In this document: in pieces, positions 38,501 to 44,717 of the stretch
Layout of the letters: each line of letters starts with the position of its first letter
Numbering within the stretch: position 1 is the stretch's first letter
Assembly: GCF_030160715.1 (NCBI RefSeq)
Contig: NZ_BSOW01000027.1
Span: forward strand, 1-64,000
Length of the DNA: 64,000 nucleotides
Reading direction: 5' to 3'
DNA from: Bradyrhizobium iriomotense
GTDB lineage: Bacteria; Pseudomonadota; Alphaproteobacteria; Rhizobiales; Xanthobacteraceae
Notes under the pieces: model-generated
Told to the model about the DNA's origin: nothing
Database searches by the model: none
What the model saw: the letters and a program-made list of their open reading frames with translations, nothing else
Position numbers and translations under genes: made by a program

Positions 38501-39070
38501 ACGCTCGATCATTGCGCCCTTAGGCTGGCCCGTCGAACCAGACGTAAACAGAATGTAGGCGAGTCCATCCTCGTTCGATGACGGCACGACAGACGAAGTC
38601 TGGCCATGTCGTAACGCGGCCTCTATCGGCATGAATTGCGTGGCGCCTTTGCTATTCGCCTGTAACAGGCTGAGCGAATCCAGCTGGTGTGGACCAATAA
38701 TCAAAGCGCAGCGGCTCTGCTCGATCATGAATGATGTACGCGAAGCCGGCAACGATGGATCGAGCGGCAGGTACGTTGATGCCGCCTTCAAGATTGCGAC
38801 GACCGCCGTCGCCCAGTCGAGGTCTCGCTCACCCCAATAGCCGACGACCGCGCCCTGAGCGCCATGCTCTCGTAACGTCCTTGCGAGGGCATCCGAACTT
38901 GATCGCAGCGCCTCGTAGGTGAGTTCGCCAGCGCCGACCCTCAGCGCAACCCTCTCTGGATCCGACCCTGCAATGCGATCGATCGCCATGATTGCGTCGA
39001 TCGGCCGACATTCCACAAACCGATTCTTGCCGGATCGATCGTCGGTAGCCATACGTGTCACGCCATTCAT
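32585..39070 (-). CDS. Two-module nonribosomal peptide synthetase (A-T-C-A-T-C)
   Basis: 2161 residues. Adenylation 1 about 25-545 (ILFTSGSTGQPKG, CFDISLWQLL, NHYGPTE). Carrier 1 with Ser592 (LGGDSL). Condensation 1 about 645-1090, whose active site reads HEIIIDA (778-784) instead of HHxxxDG. Adenylation 2 about 1095-1590 (IYTSSSTGKAKG; LVASAWEYFGG in place of FDxSxWE; NFYGATE). Carrier 2 with Ser1641 (IGGDSL). A C-terminal condensation-type domain about 1690-2161 with intact HHFVVDG (1823-1829). There is no thioesterase, reductase, epimerase or methylation domain. Starting with A-T, it loads its first unit directly. The product would be a two-unit compound, or one joined to an extra acceptor by the last domain. 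An RpoN promoter and NifA site lie upstream. Confidence 0.95.
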   Translation of the reverse strand: MNGVTRMATDDRSGKNRFVECRPIDAIMAIDRIAGSDPERVALRVGAGELTYEALRSSSDALARTLREHGAQGAVVGYWGERDLDWATAVVAILKAASTYLPLDPSLPASRTSFMIEQSRCALIIGPHQLDSLSLLQANSKGATQFMPIEAALRHGQTSSVVPSSNEDGLAYILFTSGSTGQPKGAMIERAALNNHLAEKTNALALTRTDCIAQTASHCFDISLWQLLAGLCVGGCIAILDDTTLKSPASLLKAIQGYGVTVVQFVPSMLAIFIEYLQSLAAAERALDSLRIISTVGEPLTPGLARAWLALYPRVPILNHYGPTECADGVTHHLVSVPPARADLYVPIGKPISNLEVYVVDGSRLCNTGEVGELCVSGVGVAAGYVNDDVRTNEAFVSNPFSNDPPFRRLYRTGDLGRVRSDGLLECLGRRDRQVKIRGHRIELGEIEARLSAHHSVRGAVAVASVCAGVKLMARDITGVAGDTGSRRRLIAYVSAPAELAEGELRNFLAEALPTYMLPERIIHVDRIPLTRNGKVDFGALPDPTSVRPPLPTPFEEPQTGLEAQLCRIWSAVLRIENIGVNDQFISLGGDSLRAMLILGQLQTQLGVRTDFRLVLNGTIRSLAASISARFDSRPCTAPTYGKLTRSPLTRVQEHLWFLSQLDPSARNYIIQGGLRIRGAIDLAAFNRAWTDVVHSHQALSARFVDEDGPIQLFDAPQCARLELVDGSHLTAQEGEELIAELRRTELNGSFDLSQGHLFRARMIRFGSDNHLILVTAHEIIIDAWSISVLIRDLRQRYVDAAAFLPENRASFSAYALWEKQHVTPEALSNQRSYWRRQIGDDPPVLSLGTGKPRPQTTSHRGASHAVLLGSDLSNQVREFARRHRCTTSTTLLACFKLLLKMYSGQDDIIVGTPHVVRDQPGSTEIVGFFLNMLPIRTAIDVDQSFAVHALRIQDLVSDAIANSAYPFGWMVRDTRLHREAGRSPIFQVMFNMYSEAAEPLGQHEFDLTFREFDTGYVKFDLTLYAQDQNDEITLQLAYAEDIFSRDLIVRMIDNLRCLIAACVEKPLAPIKDLSCLSASDVTMLNSLEGSAQPYEVECPLVEAFDQISVSNCNQVAYFGDFGEITFGHLRERVTAIRSLLQASDVGAGDMVAILVDRSPDMAAAFLAARALQSIVVPISPDYPRHRIEHILRDTQAKLLVHANAADLGFDMPSICLLNLEECDVPAYDCERSDKSSDQGIASLIYTSSSTGKAKGVLIPESAILNRLNWMWRSFRFNSTDVMVIQKSASLVASAWEYFGGLLRGVPALILTQEQLLDPDLLLCMLVRHRVTHLFASPPLLSGLIASQERHPRPTALRLVTSSAEPMPASLPVRWRTHFPDVPLWNFYGATECASNAAIYETSDVDNGSSLVPVGRAIDNVKLYVLDAQLKRAPVGVAGELCIAGRCVSAGYWRDQDRTNRCFVPNPYDDGQYSILYRSGDIARISTGGLLEICGRSDNQIKVRGFRIELEEVETALESHPAIAKAAVVADGSEDHRRLTASVVPARDSLSSGDIVTHLRQTLPSYMIPAAFRLVDSIPVTASGKIDRARLSSVPYREVGSGPSAEPRTREEHILAAIWQDLLGAKWVGIDQNFFDIGGDSLLSVRCVTLARKAGLTLTVDQLYRTPTIRELAADGGAVTPDTFPSGSSSLPVTPAISSWNRLAGFDEHFNIGDLFFLPRGLLNIRILERALAQVMDRHEGLRLRIARTDDGLRLTIGPSVAERLVEEIDLVGMTGLEQRKAIESISARRQHMFRFDGQTPLVNVTAFRTSESGDYHLLFLLHHFVVDGIGYRLFLEAMDAAYNALASGHAVTGPENIQMLSPWLKRLEHYANSEAPAELSYWEGIDYHQFDLHIGDTSSGAASFSEVTARELHYAGLEGRLNEAACRSLWEDQAKYYLEIDKEATARLLNIAARSAHCQDFDVFLAAISGAFGRVFGSYSLWIDSLTSTRGRLFDDLDPSQIIGVISEIVPLPLALTGTEPRPDRARSIYRQRNALPRSAIGFRAMKFLNRDPAARSRIDRLPLPRIGLNYRVGLQRHFTRHFLAKDPSPLWIGKDMDEAGVNYLFWFSVGYEAGHLQIETRYNPTQVGYEVTRNLCTVLRQELLQTISEFGKSWQHLHP

Positions 39071-39173
39071 CGCTTTGTGCGGCCCTTAGATCAGAAAATT
39101 GTTGGGAGTCCATCGATGCAACGGCCCGCCGGCAGTGATCGACGCTCGGTGAACTGAACCCTCACCAGCTCTC

Positions 39174-39189
39174 AGCATTAGACGTGCCA
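39174..39189 (-). promoter_or_regulatory. RpoN -24/-12 promoter of the synthetase operon
   Basis: Read on the minus strand: TGGCACGTCTAATGCT, matching TGGCACG-N4-TTGCT except for one base, with GG and GC exactly 10 bases apart. It lies about 105 bp before the ATG of the synthetase, in the right direction. Confidence 0.75.
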
Positions 39190-39252
39190 ACTGGCCAAAG
39201 GACGGATTCGTACGCTTTGCGTCGACCGGGGCGGGGGGCCTCGCGTGTTCAT

Positions 39253-39268
39253 TGTCTGGCCCCGAACA
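39253..39268. promoter_or_regulatory. NifA upstream activator site (TGT-N10-ACA)
   Basis: TGT at 39253-39255 and ACA at 39266-39268 with exactly ten bases between. The site is 65-80 bp upstream of the -24 element, the usual place for a NifA enhancer. Confidence 0.65.
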
Positions 39269-39861
39269 TAACCGTCTTCAATCGAACGCGGTCATGTTAG
39301 GCCATTGCCAATCAATCCTGACTGGATAGGACGACGGTATGAACACCTCGTCGTTTGCGCCAAAAAAGCGAATATGGCCGAGCCAGATGGCGCGAGTCAC
39401 CCCTCCGCGCTATGACCACTCGACCATACCGCTTCGATCTCGCCTCTTCAAAAATGTATCCTCGACGCTAACGCGCTGTGTTCACACCGATAACGTTGTC
39501 GCCCACCTTTGCCGCCATTTTGAGCTGTCACTGGTTTCACGCTCGCTTCGAGCTCGAAAACGGCTGGCCCCGACCGATCGGACGTGCCGATCTGCCCGGA
39601 GGCGATGTGCGGTGGTGGCATCTGGATGGAGGCCACGTTCACTTATGCCGATCTCGTCGCGCGCTGAATCAGCAGCTTGCGAACGGCCCCGCCTCGACCT
39701 TGTCCTTGCAAAGGCCAGATGCTATCAGCTCGCGCCACCGCAGCCGGACGAGCGTACGGTTTCATAGCGCTCCTACTCCCGATTGCGCGCGGAGAGCAGG
39801 ACGGTGCGGACCGGACGCCATGAGCCAACAAAGCGAATCCTTCCAGTTCGCCGGACGGGTC
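39269..39861. other. No supported gene
   Basis: Two overlapping frames of about 130 codons on the plus strand have shadow-like composition. Nothing recognisable. Confidence 0.4.
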
Positions 39862-39900
39862 GTGGTGATAGTCATTTGAATAGAGCAAGCAGCGTGCCGA
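39862..39900 (+). repeat. Partial copy of the double-hairpin repeat (3' end)
   Basis: GTGGTGATA followed by a 30-base tail with AGAGCAAGCAGC and ending GTGCCGA matches the 3' half of the repeats at 5175 and 7009. The first stem is not convincingly present. Confidence 0.45.
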
Positions 39901-40087
39901 TTGAGGACTGCAGCTCACTCGCGCTGTAGCGCCTTAGAGGCCGCAACCGCACGGAGCGTCACGTCGTTGGGAGGTGCCTCAAAGCTGGCATCGGCCTTTA
40001 TTGGTGACGCAACTCTGGTAGACCAATTCGCCGTGTCCGCAGGGAAGCTTCGGCATCTGAAGCATGCGAAGGGTCTCCGAATTTCGC

Positions 40088-40675
40088 TCAATAAGCCGTT
40101 CGCAACATTGGCGTGAGTGGCGGCGAAGAACCGTGCTGTATCTCTCCAATAACCTTGAAGCCGTGACGTTGATAAAAGGGAATGTTTGCCGGATTCGAAC
40201 TTTCGAGGTAGGCAGCGATGCCCTGCTCATCACATCGTTGAAGAGCGTATTTCATCAGCAATGTTCCAAGCCCTTGTCCGACCCAGTTCGGATCGACAGC
40301 AATGAGAGGCAGATACCAATGTGGCTCGGGGGGGTGATGTTCGGCCATTCCCTGCCGTAGGTGTGCCATATCTTCGGTGATCTCCGGGCGCAGGGACAGC
40401 GCCATGATTGCGTCCAGCGCATCCTCATCTTGCTGCACGTCGGGAGGCAGCCACAGGGCCGCGGCGCGACTCTCGCCCGTGACGTATGCTGTGCCATGCT
40501 CGAATGCTCGTCCGCCACAGGCGTTAATGAATTGAGGCATGCTCCTAAGATATTGCCCTGGGTCAGGCCAACTCCAACGCATCAAGGGATCGGCGGCAAA
40601 GCCGAGCACAATTGTCCAGACGGTGCTCGCCCGAATGCTTGCGTTCGCAGAGGTGACGTCCGACTCCGCTGTCAT
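40088..40675 (-). CDS. GNAT-family acetyltransferase
   Basis: 195 residues from ATG at 40675. The C-terminal half has the GNAT core: WYLPLIAVDPNWVGQGLGTL with the Q-G-x-G CoA-binding loop, LMKYALQRCDEQGIAAYLES, then NPANIPFYQRHGFKVIGEI. The N-terminal half (FAADPLMRWSWPDPGQYLRS) is typical of the subgroup with a 'D P..RW..PD' opening. It acetylates an unknown small molecule or protein. The same frame continues upstream into an Hsp20 remnant, which I treat as a separate, older fragment. Confidence 0.85.
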   Translation of the reverse strand: MTAESDVTSANASIRASTVWTIVLGFAADPLMRWSWPDPGQYLRSMPQFINACGGRAFEHGTAYVTGESRAAALWLPPDVQQDEDALDAIMALSLRPEITEDMAHLRQGMAEHHPPEPHWYLPLIAVDPNWVGQGLGTLLMKYALQRCDEQGIAAYLESSNPANIPFYQRHGFKVIGEIQHGSSPPLTPMLRTAY

Positions 40676-40861
40676 GATGTCGTTTTCGGGCGTCAGAGTT
40701 GCAAGGGTAGAGCACAGGACCGATACCTCTGAACGAGAGCAGAATGGATGCACCACGGAGGTTTCTTCGGATGCTTTTGGTTCCCGTTCCGGGCTTGCCT
40801 CCTGCCTCAGAAGGCCGCCGTCGACGGCCGCTTCGGACGAAGGCTCCTCGGTGGGTGACCC

Positions 40862-40996
40862 TTGGATCTGGATCTTCGTGGCGAGCACCTGTGCTTTCGG
40901 GCCTGGGATCGTCATCTGGATCCAGCCCTTCCTAAATGAAGCGTCGACTTTCTCGGCGTCGACAACGTTCGGCAGCCCGCTTGAAAGAAACGACAA
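40862..40996 (-). pseudogene. Hsp20 small heat-shock protein C-terminal remnant
   Basis: The frame reads GLPNVVDAEKVDASFRKGWI, then QMTIPGPKAQVLATKIQIQ. This is the second half of an alpha-crystallin domain (normally 'LP..VD..KV.ASF.KGVLTVTLPK'). The start of the domain is lost. It runs in frame with the GNAT gene downstream without a stop. Confidence 0.7.
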
Positions 40997-41000
40997 GAGC

Positions 41001-41664
41001 GCTTTGAGATTGCAAGTGCGAAGAAGTCACGGCACGCAATCGATGCGAACATCGTGCGATGACGCCGCTTGAGCCGGGCTCCCGGCATGGCCGAGCAGGT
41101 TAGCAAGCGTCGCGCGTCGAGGTCGAGATTAGGCAACGTCGTTTATGAGGCATCACCTCGTCTCCCATTGAGCTGTTCTGAGTAAGGCTTCTTGTTCAAA
41201 ACACGTGCCAACTGCGAAACCGCATAGACTATTGCCCTCAGTCTCTTCGCCGTCAGCGCCCTTGAGAGAAATTGAGAGACGTTCCGAATGGAGGATTTCT
41301 GGTTCATCGTAGCCATAAGGGGCGAAGCTGAAGCAGCGGGATGTCCCGATCAGTGTTGAATTAGGCAGGTTTCTCTTACTAGCCAACGGATGCCGGGCGT
41401 GATTCCGTCTTCACGCTGATTCGCGGAGGCGGGGCATGTCAGGTAAATCTCCAGTCGTGGCGAGTAAAGAGCAGCTGGGCATTGCGGACCCTTGCAGTTT
41501 CGCGCGGTCGCGGGGGGGCCGATTGGGCGAGAGCCGTATTGCTGACGTTATCGGGTTGACCAGCCCACGCATTGCGCAAACCGCTTCGGTGTGAGCGCGC
41601 GAACGACGGCTCACCATTCACTTTGGCCGAAAGAGGACACTGCATTCCGGACAGGCAGTTTTCA
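41001..41664. other. No supported gene
   Basis: Short interrupted frames only. The first part may contain the decayed beginning of the Hsp20 gene. Confidence 0.4.
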
Positions 41665-42043
41665 TCACTCTGGCGGCTGCGGATTGTTGGCGGGATTGGT
41701 GTCGTGCTTGATTATCCGCGCAATCAGTCCGCGGCTGACCAGCGGCTGCAGGGCGTCTCCAATGCATCGGCAGTTGCCTTGGCATAGACTTCGCGGTCGT
41801 CCACGTAGACCGCGAAGCTCTTCAAGTAGTTCTCTCGCTTCGCCGGATTCTCGATCATCGCCTTTGTCCATTCGTAGAGCGGATACGCTCGATGCCGTAT
41901 TTTTCGCCGGCGGCCACATACTCGGCAAAGGCATCTAACAGACATTTTGGCGCGGCACGATGGGATACGAGGGTATCGAACAATGGTCCCAACTTCGGCT
42001 CTCGGCGTCTTAGTCGTATCGCTTCCCGTCGCAGCCGAATCGC
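41665..42043 (-). pseudogene. Broken hypothetical gene with two frameshifts
   Basis: Three frames join into one sensible protein: RREPKLGPLFDTLVSHRAAP, LLDAFAEYVAAGEKYGIER, then after a shift YPLYEWTKAMIENPAKRENY and LKSFAVYVDDREVYAKATAD, then after a second shift LQPLVSRGLIARIIKHDT to the stop. About 125 residues remain. The family is not recognised. Confidence 0.6.
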
Positions 42044-42948
42044 TTACATCAAATCTAAGCTGGTATTCCCAGTGAGGCGTCGCGGCTTTCCTCTCGCACC
42101 CGACGTGTCCTCTCTAGCTACTCCAGGCCCTTCCGAAGCAGGTCGTTCGGCAAGTTTCGGGTGTCAACTAGCATCGCCCCTGGGCAGGCTGGGATCTTAC
42201 AACAACGAACAAATTCTGCGCTGCAACTATTCGGCTGTGGACCAGTTCCGCCTCCGGTGCGGTGTGCGTCGGCGAAGACGAACGCAATCTCAGCGACGTT
42301 TCCCGCCCGACCGTAAGCTTGAGCTTGCCGCGCGCATATGAGGGTATGCAATCGGACAAGGCGTCTCAAACGTAGCGGTATACAATGCGGTCAATCGAAT
42401 CCCTAAAGCGGATCGTTGCGTCATCGTTTGAGCTCCCGTCAGAGCGTACCTCGATAGGCCTGCTTCCGCCTCGATTCGGCAACTCCACAGAACGTCCCGC
42501 ATTGCTGGCCCGCGAGAGCCTCTTCCTCCCAGACCATTTAACATCCTCCGTACAGGCCGGCCTGTCGCAGCATAGTTCGTGAGAACTCATCTCCCTTGGC
42601 GATCACAGTTCCCTTGGCGATCACGGTCAACTCTTCCACATTTCACTCCCGAAGGTCGTGCTGCCGACCAACAAAACGCAAGCGTGATGTGCCCAAGACG
42701 TCGCATTCAGCGATCTTAACGCCGTGGCCGCATAGCCAGCCATGTCCTCTTAACCGCCAGTTGGTCAGCGATGCAAGCTGCGATTAGGCGAGGCCGTGTC
42801 ACTAAATATACTAGTGAAAGCAACCTTGCGCTCCTCCGGGAAATGGTAGGGAGCGTGCGCTCCACTTTCGGATATCGTCCGCTGCCTACACTCAGGAGCA
42901 AGAGCGGAGGCGAACCAAGAGTCGGGTGACCAGCGTCGGGAGAAACTC
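42044..42948. other. Decayed stretch before the P450 gene
   Basis: No supported gene. A tandem duplication of 18 bp (CCCTTGGCGATCAC repeated) lies near 42592-42627. The last bases carry the ribosome-binding GGGAGA of the P450 gene. Confidence 0.45.
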
Positions 42949-44070
42949 ATGGATACGTTACAAACAGATCACGGACGCGAGGATCCGTGTAACATCCAGC
43001 TGAGTGGTCTGGACGTACGCGAGCCCAAACGCTTTCAGGACGATAGCATATGGCCCTACTTCGAGCGGCTGCGAAGGGAAGATCCCGTTCACTACTGTCA
43101 AGACAGTCCGTACGGCCCATATTGGTCGATAACCAAATACCGCGACATCATAGCGGTTGATACAAATCATAAAGTGTTCTCGTCAGAGCAAGGCGTCACC
43201 ACTGTCGATGTGCCAGCGGAACACCTTCCTCCGAGTTTTAAGTCGCGTTAGAGCGAGTCTTCACGGCTTGCCGCACAATGAGACCTTCAACTTGGTCGAC
43301 AAGGTCTCGATTGAGCTGACGACGCAGATGTTGGCCAGGCTATTCGACTTTCCTTTTGAGGATCGACGGCTGCTGTCGTATTGGTCGGACGTAGCCGTTC
43401 AACTCCGAACGAGGGCCACACGATTGACAGCTGGGACAAGCGAAGCGCAGTCCTGTCCGAGTGCTTGGATTATTTCGCACGGCTTTGGAGCGGTCGGATA
43501 AATGCCGAGCCTCGGCTCGACTTGGTTTCGATAATGGCGCATTCACCCGCGACCCGGAATATGGACTCACGCGAGTTCCTTGGCAATCTTATCCTCCTGA
43601 TTGTCGGCGGAAACGACACCACGCGCAATTCGATCAGCGGTGGCCTCTTGTTCATGAACCAGAACCCGTCCGAGCTACGAAAGCTACGAGACAGTCCTAT
43701 GCTGGTGTCGAGCGCGGTGTCCGTGATTATTCGTTACCAGACGCCCATCGCGCGCATGCGCCGCGACGCCTCGGCCGATTTCATCATAGGTGCCAAACAA
43801 ATTAGAAAAGGCGATAAGGTCGTCATGTGGTACATCTCTGGTAACCGGGACGATGAGTTCATCGAGAACACCAACAGCTTCGTCATCGATCGCAAGAACG
43901 TGCGGCAACATCTCTCGTTCGGATTCGGCGTCCATCGCTGTGTTGGTAGACATCTTGCGGAACTGCAGCCGAAGATCCTTTGGGAGGAGATGTTGAATGG
44001 ACGCTTGAACGTCAAGCTCGTTGGCGAGCCGTGCGGGTCGCATCAAACTGTGTGCGCGGTTATTCCGTGA
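42949..44070 (+). pseudogene. Cytochrome P450 gene, frameshifted and shortened
   Basis: ATG at 42949 follows GGGAGAAACTC. Frame 1 gives the N-terminus to PAEHLPPSFKSR (stop at 43249). Frame 2 resumes at LHGLPHNETFNLVDKVSIEL through FDFPFEDRRLLSYWSDVA. Frame 3 carries FLGNLILLIVGGNDTTRNSI (I-helix with the acid-Thr pair), KGDKVVMWYISGNRDDEFI and the heme-Cys loop FGFGVHRCVGRHLAE. At least two frameshifts are present, and roughly 30 residues of the B-C region seem lost. Bacterial P450s of this pattern occur on rhizobial symbiosis islands. It is unlikely to be active. Confidence 0.88.
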
Positions 44071-44097
44071 TCCCAGTGCAGGTTGTAGCTTAGGTTG

Positions 44098-44470
44098 CGA
44101 TGTTATGAGTTTGATGGGGACCAAATATATCGGCGGCCATGGCACCTTGATCGGAGGTGCCATCATCGAAGGCGGCAATTTCGACTGGGAAGCGCATGCG
44201 TCGCGTTTTCCGCTGCTCACGCAGCCCGACGAGGCCTATCACGGTGCGATCTGGACCGAAGCCGCAAAGCCGCTCGGACCGATCGCCTGCATCCTGCGTG
44301 CGCGGGTGAAGTAGCTGCGCGGTCTCGGTGCGGCTCAAAACGCCTTTCAGTTCATTCAGGGGCTCGAAACCATACCGCTGCGACTACGTCAGCATAACGA
44401 GAACGCAATCAAGGTGACGAATTTCGTTGCCAAACAACAGTCGATCTTGCAGGTCAACTTCCCGGGTTTG
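44098..44470 (+). pseudogene. O-acetylhomoserine sulfhydrylase fragment
   Basis: The frame reads SLMGTKYIGGHGTLIGGAII, FDWEAHASRFPLLTQPDEAY, GPIACILRARVK, an in-frame TAG at 44312, then LRGLGAAQNAFQFIQGLETI and LRLRQHNENAIKV. These match the region from just after the PLP-lysine to the C-terminal domain of Cys/Met-metabolism PLP enzymes of the MetY type. Both ends are missing. Confidence 0.75.
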
Positions 44471-44711
44471 CAGAGCGGCGAAAATCGCCGGCGCGCTGAC
44501 ACGCATTTCTATCGACGCACGCCATCGCGAAAGCCAAGCACGTTTCGCCTGCGACGATTTGCGGACACGAGGCGCATGCCGACGTGAACGCAGCCCGCAA
44601 CATTCTTAGGGCCGGAACGCGGCCCGCGGTGGAGGTCTCCTTCCGCCGCAAATCTCGTAGAGCCGCTTAAATTAAGGCTCCTCGGAAAAATCCCCTCCCT
44701 TCAGGGAGGGG
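44471..44711 (+). mobile_element. tnpB: IS200/IS605 TnpB 3' end with right-end hairpin
   Basis: Two overlapping frames give RESQARFACDD and then CGHEAHADVNAARNILRAGT, ending at a stop at 44668. This is the zinc-ribbon C-terminus of TnpB/OrfB, broken by a frameshift. It is followed at 44692-44711 by a 9-bp hairpin (CCCCTCCCT/AGGGAGGGG), the usual right-end structure of IS605-type elements. In intact elements this end also encodes the guide RNA of TnpB. Only a scar remains. Confidence 0.75.
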
Positions 44712-44717
44712 AAGACG

